From Halieaceae bacterium (lineage in GTDB: Bacteria; Pseudomonadota; Gammaproteobacteria; Pseudomonadales; Halieaceae), in the NCBI GenBank assembly GCA_028280635.1, contig JANQLM010000082.1:1-44036 (forward strand): a stretch of 44,036 nucleotides of DNA, in the 5' to 3' direction. Below the pieces are notes generated by a model. The model saw only the letters and a program-made list of their open reading frames with translations. It had not been told where the DNA came from and searched no databases. Shown one piece after another: positions 25,280 to 32,263 of the stretch (positions are counted from its first letter, which is position 1; each line of letters starts with the position of its first letter). Made by a program: the position numbers and the translations under genes.

Positions 25280-25507
25280 ATGCACAGCTATCTTGCCTAT
25301 CGCGGTTACCGCGGCACCATCAACTTCAGTGAGGAGTTGCAGTGTTTCTTTGGCAAGATTGATGAGATCAGCACACTGGTGTGCTATGAGGGCGACACCC
25401 GTACCGCCCTGCAGGAAGCTTTCGAACACGCGGTAGACGACTACCTGCTCAACTGCGCGCGCCTGGGCAAGCAGCCCGAACGACCCTTTCCCCGGCTCGC
25501 CTGTTAG
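25280..25507 (+). CDS. Orphan HicB-like antitoxin domain protein
   Basis: This 75-residue protein reads as the partial-RNase-H-like HicB fold: YLAYRGYRGTINFSEEL, then FFGKIDEISTLVCYEGDT, then LQEAFEHAVDDYLLNCARLGKQPE. It stops right after the domain, without the ribbon-helix-helix or HTH tail that canonical HicB antitoxins use for DNA binding. No hicA-like toxin gene (short, double-stranded-RNA-binding fold) is adjacent. It may be a solitary relic or a regulator acting elsewhere. The ribosome site is poor. The stop overlaps the convergent YeeE gene by 4 nt. Confidence 0.7.
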   Translation: MHSYLAYRGYRGTINFSEELQCFFGKIDEISTLVCYEGDTRTALQEAFEHAVDDYLLNCARLGKQPERPFPRLAC

Positions 25508-25917
25508 GCCATTCGACGGCTTAAGGCGCCCGCCAGGGCCATGCCGGCCAGCATTGACAGCACGAATACCCCGGTTTTCAGGTCCAGGTACACCAGCGCC
25601 GACAGCGCCGGTCCCGGGCAGTAGCCGAACACACCCCAGCCGACCCCGAACAGGCCCGCTCCCGCCAGCAGGCGCGGGTCGACGTCCCGTCGAGTCGGCA
25701 GGCTGAAAGCCGCCGCCAGCAACGGCTTGCCGCGCAGGACAAAACGAAACGCCACCAGCGTCACGCAGACGGCGCCGCCCATGACGAACAGCAGGTCCGG
25801 GTCCCAGCGCCCGAACAGGTCCAGGAAGCCAAGTACCTTGGCGGTATCCGTCATGCCGGACAGGGCGAGACCCACCCCAAACAGCAGGCCGCAGGCCAGG
25901 GCCGCCAGGTTTTTCAT
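25504..25917 (-). CDS. YeeE/YedE (DUF6691) family membrane protein, second half
   Basis: The 137-residue protein has about four hydrophobic segments. Family segments are ACGLLFGVGLALSGMTDTAKVLGFLDL and GWGVFGYCPGPAL, the latter with the conserved Cys of the YeeE/YedE sulphur-transport fold. It starts at ATG 25917, overlapping the stop of the preceding partner gene (ATGA), so the two subunits are coupled. Related proteins (TsuA-like) move thiosulphate or other sulphur compounds across the inner membrane. Much longer readings of this frame run through the partner gene in another frame and are spurious. Confidence 0.85.
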   Translation of the reverse strand: MKNLAALACGLLFGVGLALSGMTDTAKVLGFLDLFGRWDPDLLFVMGGAVCVTLVAFRFVLRGKPLLAAAFSLPTRRDVDPRLLAGAGLFGVGWGVFGYCPGPALSALVYLDLKTGVFVLSMLAGMALAGALSRRMA

Positions 25918-26339
25918 ACCAGCCTCCAGACGTGATGCAGCAGGTAGACCGTGGCGATACCGGTGGTCATAAAGGTCACTGTGGCCATCAGCGAGCGCAC
26001 GGACAGCCGCCCGATACCACAGACCCCGTGGCCACTGGTGCAACCGCCGCCAAGTCGCGTACCCATGCCCACCAGCAGGCCGCCAGTAATGGCAAACGGC
26101 ATCCCCAGCCCGGGCGCAGCGGGATACGGGGTCGCGGACAGCGCGTGATAGAGCAGGGGGCCCAGCAGCAGGCCGGCCAGGAAACACCAGCGCCAGCCGT
26201 TGTCGCTGTGCAGGCCGCCGGACACGGCATTCCAGAGAATGCCGCTGATGCCGGCGATGCGACCCAGCAGGCAGAGCAGGCCGGTGGCGGCCAGGCCAAT
26301 GACCAGGCCGCCCAGCAGGGGTGTCAGGTAAGCAGTCAT
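25914..26339 (-). CDS. YeeE/YedE family membrane protein, first half
   Basis: This 141-residue protein has four or more membrane segments and the signature [17 protein letters not shown], whose cysteines are thought to relay sulphur compounds in this family. Together with the overlapping downstream gene it reconstitutes the two-part YeeE/YedE transporter common in proteobacteria, where the halves are separate genes. A sulphur-import role is known for the family; no rhodanese or sulphur-oxidation gene is adjacent to narrow it. Confidence 0.86.
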   Translation of the reverse strand: MTAYLTPLLGGLVIGLAATGLLCLLGRIAGISGILWNAVSGGLHSDNGWRWCFLAGLLLGPLLYHALSATPYPAAPGLGMPFAITGGLLVGMGTRLGGGCTSGHGVCGIGRLSVRSLMATVTFMTTGIATVYLLHHVWRLV

Positions 26340-26394
26340 CGAATTCCTCCGCGCGGGATTCTACCCCAGGTCGCGATGCGGATGACGGGCGCGT

Positions 26395-26400
26395 TACAAT
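26395..26400 (+). promoter_or_regulatory. Probable -10 box for sstT
   Basis: TACAAT sits 25 nt upstream of the sstT ATG in CGCGTTACAATCCCGCC. No good -35 hexamer is visible at 16-18 bp, so this is a weak call based on the -10 and position. Confidence 0.35.
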
Positions 26401-26424
26401 CCCGCCCTGTCCACAGGGGGTGAT

Positions 26425-27663
26425 ATGAACAGTATGAAATTGGGTCTGGTGCCGCAGATTCTCATCGGTGTGGTGCTGGGTGCAGCGCTGGGTGCGCTGC
26501 TGCCAGCGGTGGCTGAGCCACTGGGTATTCTCGGGCGCCTGTTTGTGGGGATGCTGAAAGCCGTGGCGCCGCTGCTGGTGCTGATCCTGGTGATGTCCGC
26601 CATCGCCAACCGCCACGAATCCGGGCAGGACGGCCGCAAGACCGGCATTACGCTGCTGCTCTACCTGGCCGGCACGGTCAGTGCGGCTTTCGTCGCGGTG
26701 GTGCTGAGCTCGGTGTTCCCGCAAACCCTGGTGTTGACCGATGTTGCCGAGGGTAGCCCCCCGGTGGCGGTCAGCAGCGTGCTCACTGATGTGCTGTTCA
26801 AGCTGATCGACAACCCCATCAACGCGCTGCTGACAGGGAATTTTCTCGGCTGTCTGACCTGGGCGGTGCTGCTGGGTCTTAGCTTCCGGCGCGCCTCCGA
26901 GACCTTCCGCAACCATCTGCAGACCCTGGCCGACGGCGTATCCGACGTGGTGCGCTATGTGATTCGCCTGGCTCCGGTGGGTATTTTCGGCCTGGTATGC
27001 CTGACTGTGGCGACCACCGGCCTCTCGGCCCTGGCAGGCTACGCCAGCCTGGCCTTGCTGCTGGTGGGTGCAATGCTGGTTGTGGCGCTGCTTGTCAATC
27101 CGCTGCTGGTGTTCCTTTTGATTCGGCGCAACCCCTATCCCGTGGTGCTGCAGTGCCTGGAAACTTCGGGCATCACGGCGTTCTTTACCCGCAGCTCAGC
27201 GGCCAATATCCCGGTAAACCTGACACTGGCCCAACGGCTGGGGATCAGCGAAGAGCTCTACTCGGTGACAATACCCGTGGGCGCCACGGTCAACATGGCG
27301 GGCGCGGCCATCACGATTTCCGTGCTGACACTGGCAGCGGCCAATACCCTGGGCATTGATGTCAGCCTGCCCCAGGCGCTGTTACTGTGCGTGATCTCGG
27401 CGCTGTCGGCCTGCGGCGCCAGCGGGGTGCCTTCCGGCAGCCTGCTGCTGATACCACTGGCCTGCTCCCTGTTCGGGATATCCATCGACGTGTCGATGCA
27501 GGTGGTCGCGGTCGGCTTCATCATCAGCGTGATACAGGATTCAGCGGAGACCGCCCTGAATTCCAGTACCGATGTGGTTTATACCTACGCCGTGGACCAG
27601 CTGGAGATGGGGGCCGAGGCGCCGGTGGGCGGCTCTCAATCCCGGTCCCAGCCCCAGGGCTAG
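26425..27663 (+). CDS. sstT: Serine/threonine:sodium symporter SstT
   Basis: The 412-residue protein belongs to the dicarboxylate/amino acid:cation symporter family and is close to E. coli SstT across its length. Matching segments are [51 protein letters not shown] (the serine-rich hairpin), [16 protein letters not shown]-type TM7 with its NMAG cation site, and [23 protein letters not shown]. The final [15 protein letters not shown] motif is also SstT-like. It imports L-serine and L-threonine with Na+. It is preceded by CAGGGGGTGAT and reads as its own transcription unit. Confidence 0.95.
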   Translation: MNSMKLGLVPQILIGVVLGAALGALLPAVAEPLGILGRLFVGMLKAVAPLLVLILVMSAIANRHESGQDGRKTGITLLLYLAGTVSAAFVAVVLSSVFPQTLVLTDVAEGSPPVAVSSVLTDVLFKLIDNPINALLTGNFLGCLTWAVLLGLSFRRASETFRNHLQTLADGVSDVVRYVIRLAPVGIFGLVCLTVATTGLSALAGYASLALLLVGAMLVVALLVNPLLVFLLIRRNPYPVVLQCLETSGITAFFTRSSAANIPVNLTLAQRLGISEELYSVTIPVGATVNMAGAAITISVLTLAAANTLGIDVSLPQALLLCVISALSACGASGVPSGSLLLIPLACSLFGISIDVSMQVVAVGFIISVIQDSAETALNSSTDVVYTYAVDQLEMGAEAPVGGSQSRSQPQG

Positions 27664-27789
27664 ACCTTGCGCCCAGGCGGCTCCGGGCCATGCGCCCTTC
27701 CCAGCGGACGCCAAACAGGTCGATCTTCGTATAGGCCACTGGCGCGCGGATGGCCACGCCAACGGCGCAAGCGATCACGCCCCACACTA

Positions 27790-29241
27790 TCACCGGGGTA
27801 TCGAATTCGCCTTCCCTGAGGTCGCCCTCAGCTCCGATTGCACGGCGGCGAGGCGCTGCCGGTCCAGTCGATAGTAGCTGAAGATCCAGGCGCCCGTGAG
27901 GGCAAGCAGGCTGAGACCAGGGCCGTAAATCCAGCCCAGGCGCTGGAACATCTCCGAGGTGACTTCGGCGATATTGGTAATGCCGGCGATGCCGACGTAC
28001 TCGATGATCAGGCCCGCGAAGAAGGTACCGAGCCCGAACATGACCTTCTGGGCCAGCATCATGCCGGAATTGAGAATGCCTTCCTGGCGTCGGCCGCTGT
28101 GCAGCTCCAATTCATCGGCAACATCGGGCAGCATGCCACTGGTCACGTTGATCGCAGCGATGGCGAAGGTCTGGTTTATCACGACCACCATGCAGACCAG
28201 CAACAGCAGGTTGACGCTGCCAGTCGGCGGGGTGATTCCAAACAGGTGCGCGAGCACAATAATGGGATGGGTGAGAGCGACGGCGGCCACGAAGACGACT
28301 ACCGCGTTGCGCTTGCCGTAGCGCCTGGTGCCCACGCTGGCCAGCCAGGCGGAAGGGAACAGCGCCAGGAAGACTGCCAGCATAAACACGCCGATCTGCT
28401 GGCTGTTGAAGCCCCAGAAAAAGCTGTTCACGTGCAGCAGCATGGTATTGGCCAGCCCCAGCTTGAGCACCAGCAGGAACTGGCCGAGTAGCATGACGCG
28501 AGCGGAGTGCACACGGAACAGGCCCAATACATCCCGGAATGCCTGCCACCAGGGGCGATCCTGCTGGGTCTGGGAAATCTGTTGCAGGTAGGGGATGCGA
28601 TCGCGGGTGCCGAACCAGGCCGCCACCATGCCCAGCAGGGCGAGGGCGGTGGCGACATAGCCCACCTGTCGGTAGCCTTCGCCGGCGTCCCCGGCGCTGG
28701 TGGCCATGGGGATAATCACGAACCAGGCCGTTACCTGTATCAGCAGACCGCCGACGTAGCCCATGATGGTGCGCTCGGTGCCGATGCGGGTGCGCTCTGT
28801 GTAGTCGTCGGACAGCTCGGCCCCCAGCGCCATGTGCGGTACCGTAAACAGGGTCAGGAAACTGCGTACCAATATGGCAAACACCAGGTACCAGGCGAAC
28901 ATTGCACCCTGGTCGAGGTCATCCGGAGGGCTGAAGATCGCCAGCAGGCAGGCCAGGTAGGGCAGGATTGAGGCCAGCATGAAGGGGTGACGTCGGCCCA
29001 GGCGGCCCCGGCCCCAGTTGTCCGAGACCTGGCCGATGATGGGGTCGGAGATGCCGTCAGCCACCAGTGCCAGCAACGCGGCCAGCCCGGCCAGGCTGGG
29101 TGACAGGCCCTGGAACTGGGTGTAGTAGAAGAACAGGAAATAGTGGAAGCTGACGTCCTTGGACGCCCAGGCAAACTGTCCGATGCTGTAGCACAGCTTC
29201 TGGCGCCGGCTAAGAGTAGGTGCGGGCTGCAATGACGACAA
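27790..29241 (-). CDS. MFS transporter of the GPH (glycoside-pentoside-hexuronide) type
   Basis: This 483-residue membrane protein has about 12 TM segments. The GPH/MFS_2 hallmarks are LCYSIGQFAWASKDVSF at the N-terminus, DPIIGQVSDNWGRGRLGRRHPFM (the DPxxGxxSDxxxxRxGRRxP loop), and DDYTERTRIGTERTIMG. Such carriers import sugars or related solutes with H+ or Na+. The reading begins with TTG at 29241 (AGGA upstream); no ATG gives a full N-terminus. The 126-bp gap to sstT holds no convincing gene. The substrate is unknown and no sugar catabolic gene is adjacent. Confidence 0.87.
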   Translation of the reverse strand: MSSLQPAPTLSRRQKLCYSIGQFAWASKDVSFHYFLFFYYTQFQGLSPSLAGLAALLALVADGISDPIIGQVSDNWGRGRLGRRHPFMLASILPYLACLLAIFSPPDDLDQGAMFAWYLVFAILVRSFLTLFTVPHMALGAELSDDYTERTRIGTERTIMGYVGGLLIQVTAWFVIIPMATSAGDAGEGYRQVGYVATALALLGMVAAWFGTRDRIPYLQQISQTQQDRPWWQAFRDVLGLFRVHSARVMLLGQFLLVLKLGLANTMLLHVNSFFWGFNSQQIGVFMLAVFLALFPSAWLASVGTRRYGKRNAVVVFVAAVALTHPIIVLAHLFGITPPTGSVNLLLLVCMVVVINQTFAIAAINVTSGMLPDVADELELHSGRRQEGILNSGMMLAQKVMFGLGTFFAGLIIEYVGIAGITNIAEVTSEMFQRLGWIYGPGLSLLALTGAWIFSYYRLDRQRLAAVQSELRATSGKANSIPR

Positions 29242-29329
29242 GAGACGTCCTGTGTACTGCTTCTTATTGTCGCGCTCACCATACCGAAGACGCCGCTACA
29301 AGCTCAAGCGGGAACCGGGCGGACGGGGT

Positions 29330-29734
29330 TCAGACCATATGGGCAATCACGGTTCGCGCCCCGGCGTGATGACGGTGCTCCCACAGGTAGATGCCCTGCC
29401 ACGTGCCCAACATCAGCGCGCCGTCCCGGAACGGGATACTGAGCTGGGTCGCAGTGAGCGCCGCCTTGATGTGAGCGGGCATATCGTCGGAGCCTTCCAG
29501 GGTGTGGGTGTAGAGCGGGTCGTTCTCCGGGACCAGTCGATTCAGCCAGCGCTCGAGGTCGACCCGTGCGCTGTCGTCGTAGTTTTCCTGGATCAACAGG
29601 CTGGCGGATGTGTGCTGTATGAACAGGGTACACAGACCTTCGGCACAGCCCGAAGCCAGCACCGCGTTGCTCACCTGCTGCGTGAAAGCGTGAAGGCCCT
29701 GGCCACGGGTCTGAACGGTCAGTTCAGTAATCAT
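29330..29734 (-). CDS. yjbQ: YjbQ family protein (secondary thiamine-phosphate synthase-like)
   Basis: This 134-residue protein of the UPF0047/YjbQ family has LCTLFIQHTSASLLIQENYDDSARVDLERWLNRLVP, the SDDMPAHIKAAL segment, and the closing LGTWQGIYLWEHR. E. coli YjbQ can substitute weakly for ThiE, but the physiological role is unsettled. AGAGGG precedes the ATG. It follows the GFA gene by 6 nt, so the two probably share a transcript, with the GPH transporter 88 bp further on. Confidence 0.92.
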   Translation of the reverse strand: MITELTVQTRGQGLHAFTQQVSNAVLASGCAEGLCTLFIQHTSASLLIQENYDDSARVDLERWLNRLVPENDPLYTHTLEGSDDMPAHIKAALTATQLSIPFRDGALMLGTWQGIYLWEHRHHAGARTVIAHMV

Positions 29735-29740
29735 TGCCCT

Positions 29741-30178
29741 CTATGACGTCTCGCCCTGCGACGGCGCGTACATGGCGAACACTTCGGCTTCGGTCATGTT
29801 GTTCGTCTCGTTTGCAAAGCTGTAAAACGAGGGCTTGTTGTCAATGAACACCTGGGTGTCAAAGACCAGGTGCTCCTGGTCGTCGAACAGCCCGGCGGGT
29901 ACCAGATACTGGCCGCTGTCCCTCATGCGGTAGAACAAATGGCTGCCGCAGGTCCTGCAGAAGCCGCGTTCCGCCCAGTCCGATGAAACATACACCGTAA
30001 TGGCTGTTTCATCTGAAAACGTAACGTCCGTCCCACAATCGATGTCCATGGAAGGCCCGCCGTCCCATTTTCGGCACATACTGCAATGGCATGCGCCGAC
30101 TGTGTTGCTGGCACTGTTTGCGGTGATGCCGACAGAGCCGCACAGGCAGCTGCCGGTTCTTTTGCTCGTTTCCGTCAT
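29741..30178 (-). CDS. GFA family zinc-binding protein
   Basis: This 145-residue protein of the glutathione-dependent formaldehyde-activating (Mss4-like) fold has the cysteine pattern GSCLCGSVG, ACHCSMCRKWDGG and FCRTCGSHLFYR, which binds structural and catalytic zinc. The original Gfa enzyme condenses formaldehyde with glutathione, but most family members have no proven reaction. It is immediately upstream of yjbQ in the same orientation. Confidence 0.9.
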   Translation of the reverse strand: MTETSKRTGSCLCGSVGITANSASNTVGACHCSMCRKWDGGPSMDIDCGTDVTFSDETAITVYVSSDWAERGFCRTCGSHLFYRMRDSGQYLVPAGLFDDQEHLVFDTQVFIDNKPSFYSFANETNNMTEAEVFAMYAPSQGETS

Positions 30179-30263
30179 CTCGAATACCTCGGGTCAACTG
30201 CTGAAGTCTCCGCCATGTCCACGCGCTATTTGGCGCACGATGTGGCGTGCATTGAAAAGCTCG

Positions 30264-30767
30264 CTAGAAGCCCCTCTTGATCAGGTTCCTGACTCTTGCT
30301 TTCACTGATGGGGCTTCATCCTGCATCGCCATGTCCAGGAACTGTTTTGCTTCCTCCTGGTGTTCAGGATACTGACGAGACAGCTCGTAAAACCCATTGT
30401 ACCCCCAGGCCCTGACAAACTTATTGTCATCGATCAGGCAGCGACGCAGAAAACCCTCCAGGCCTGGCTTTTCCGATTCACCAATCGGCAGTTTTGGAAT
30501 GCACTGAAGAACGTGCAGCCTGGCCTCCCAGTGAGCAAATCCCGGGAGCAGGGCATAGAGCGCGGAGATTTCGCTCGCGTTGAATCCTTGGTTGTTTTCA
30601 AGATGGTGCTTGATCAGCCAGGTGGCCCCCTTTTCAAGGTGTTCCCGGCCGGCGAGTTCAATCAGGTATGTCGCAAAGGCGCCTTCACCGCTATAGCGCG
30701 TATAGATTGCCTCGATGTCCGCCGCGGATTTGCCGTCCCAGTCGGCGATTGCCTGGTCAATCTTCAC
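30264..30767 (-). CDS. HEAT-repeat-like hypothetical protein
   Basis: The 167-residue protein is all alpha-helical and has no signal or membrane segment. Successive helical pairs (LEKGATWLIKHHLEN, EISALYALLPGFAHWEARLHVLQCIPKLPI, LEGFLRRCLIDDNKFVRAWGYNGFYELSRQ, AKQFLDMAMQDEAPSVKARVRNLIK) resemble HEAT/armadillo repeats, including the D-x-x-x-x-V-R pattern at repeat starts. Such proteins are scaffolds for binding partners. It starts with GTG after GGAG. Function is unknown. Confidence 0.75.
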   Translation of the reverse strand: MKIDQAIADWDGKSAADIEAIYTRYSGEGAFATYLIELAGREHLEKGATWLIKHHLENNQGFNASEISALYALLPGFAHWEARLHVLQCIPKLPIGESEKPGLEGFLRRCLIDDNKFVRAWGYNGFYELSRQYPEHQEEAKQFLDMAMQDEAPSVKARVRNLIKRGF

Positions 30768-31242
30768 AACTCACTCCGGATTTCAGTGCCCCGAGACAGC
30801 GAAGGGTGATGTGTCAAAGCAGCTTTCGAAATTGGGTGCTGGCCGCCAGTTGCGAGACAGCCACACATGAAACAGTGGCTTACTCGTTTCGGGTGGGGTG
30901 TCTGTTTACCCGTTTCCCGTAGTAACGCTTCACCTTTAACTGATCGATCATCAGTGTAGTTACTTATTGCGCTTCATAACCCGGATCTTATCAGCACACT
31001 GAGAGTATGGTCGCGTCGATAACACTGCAAAACTGGCGTAGATTTGACCCCGTGTCTGGCGGTCAACCGTCGAGGATGGTTTGCACGTGGTTGGGGCAAT
31101 CACGCGAGGGTGATACCCATGTCCCCGCCGTCCGGTGAACAAATCGATGCGCTCTGTCCGGACTGGACAAGGCGCTTGGTAAAACCGCACTATTTGTTGG
31201 TCCTGGGCGACGCTCCGGGCGTGCGAGCGATGGGGAGACAGT
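30768..31242. other. 475-bp gene-free region with two inverted repeats
   Basis: No coding frame here looks real. Two dyads are visible: ACTGAT-N5-ATCAGT at 30939-30955 and TTGACC-N11-GGTCAA at 31044-31066. Both are the right size for dimeric regulators and lie upstream of the FHA-domain gene at 31243. The flanks of the first dyad are A/T-rich compared with the surroundings. I see no terminator and no RNA gene. Confidence 0.5.
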
Positions 31243-32217
31243 ATGGGAAACCTGGTACACCAGGAAGACGGCAGAAGCGTTCTGCTGCGTGAACATCATG
31301 TCATTGGACGTGCGGCGGAGCGGGTTGATCTTTACCTGTCGGAACCCACGGTTTCCCGGCAGCACGCGTCGATTGAGTGGAATGGCACAGGCTGGGTTCT
31401 CCGAGACCACAGCCGCAACGGCTGCTGGCTCAACAGTACCCGTATACCCAAGCTTGCGCCGCAGGCCCTTGCACCGGGGGATTGCATTCAGTTGGGCTCG
31501 AGCCACAGCCCCGTCTGGAAGTTAACCAACGCGGCGCCGCCGCGGAATACGCTGGTCTCGCTGACCGCGGGCGTGGACGATATTGAGCTGGAGGACTTCC
31601 ATTTTGTGCCCGACGAGGAGAATCCCGTGTATCTCGTCCACTACTCTCCCGAGCGCGCGTCCTGGCTCGCCAGTGGGCCGCTGACCAGTTCGCAGGCTGC
31701 CATCGAGCGTGAGCTCAAGCATGGCGATGAGTTACCGGGGGAAGGCTGCTGCTGGCGCTTCCTGGCGGTCGATGTGGAGCGCGCGACGGCGGTGTCGGCA
31801 ACGGAATCTGCGTCAGCAGGGCAATTCGAATTTGTGTTTGAGCTCAGTTCTGATGAAGAACACACTCGGCTTATGCTTCGCGATGGCGAAGCCGGTATTG
31901 ACCTGGGGCAGCGCAGCCACCATTACCTGTTGATGCACCTGGCGCGGCTGCGGGCCGAGGAGGCCGCGCTGGGATACGACAGCACGAGCCAGGGCTGGGT
32001 GGATACCGATGTGCTTACGCGCCAGCTTGGCCTGGACCTTTCGCATATCAACATCCTGTTGTTCCGCGCTCGCAAGCAGATTGCGACCGGGGTCGAAACA
32101 GGGATGGGCGCCGATGGGCTGGTTGAGCGCCGCAAGGGCCAGATTCGCTTTGGCGACATCCGCTTCAAGATATACCAGGGTACTGAATTGAAGTTCCAGG
32201 CCGGCGACGGCCACTAG
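31243..32217 (+). CDS. FHA-domain protein with C-terminal winged-helix-like region
   Basis: The protein has 324 residues. The N-terminal forkhead-associated domain (about residues 8-95) binds phosphothreonine and keeps the key positions: IGR (about 21-23), TVSRQHASIEW with Ser/Arg/His, and DHSRNGCWLN with the Asn. A middle region of unknown fold follows. The C-terminal part, with HHYLLMHLARLRAEE, DTDVLTRQLGLDLSHINILLFRARKQI and RFGDIRFKIY, looks like an OmpR/SARP-type winged helix. It may be a phospho-dependent DNA-binding protein. The kinase-like gene follows at once, so it is the natural partner or substrate. GGGGAG precedes the ATG. Confidence 0.82.
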   Translation: MGNLVHQEDGRSVLLREHHVIGRAAERVDLYLSEPTVSRQHASIEWNGTGWVLRDHSRNGCWLNSTRIPKLAPQALAPGDCIQLGSSHSPVWKLTNAAPPRNTLVSLTAGVDDIELEDFHFVPDEENPVYLVHYSPERASWLASGPLTSSQAAIERELKHGDELPGEGCCWRFLAVDVERATAVSATESASAGQFEFVFELSSDEEHTRLMLRDGEAGIDLGQRSHHYLLMHLARLRAEEAALGYDSTSQGWVDTDVLTRQLGLDLSHINILLFRARKQIATGVETGMGADGLVERRKGQIRFGDIRFKIYQGTELKFQAGDGH

Positions 32218-32263
32218 CGCGCCGGGCCAAGCTGCAACACCACTCTGTAAGGCGGCATCTACC

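Noticed and set aside
25504-26916. A 470-residue minus-strand reading frame covering both YeeE genes and the start of sstT
   Set aside because: Only its last 137 residues (the second YeeE half) look like protein. The rest is low-complexity, Gln/Arg/His-rich translation antisense to sstT and out of frame with the first YeeE half.
27524-27793. A possible 89-residue minus-strand gene whose GTG overlaps the stop of the GPH transporter
   Set aside because: The overlap is suggestive and its first 35 residues look protein-like, but more than half lies antisense to sstT with Arg/Pro-rich composition and no ribosome site of its own. Left unannotated.
31044-31292. Small plus-strand frame in the gap before the FHA gene
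   Set aside because: It has no ribosome site, overlaps the FHA start in another frame and has no recognisable composition or domain.
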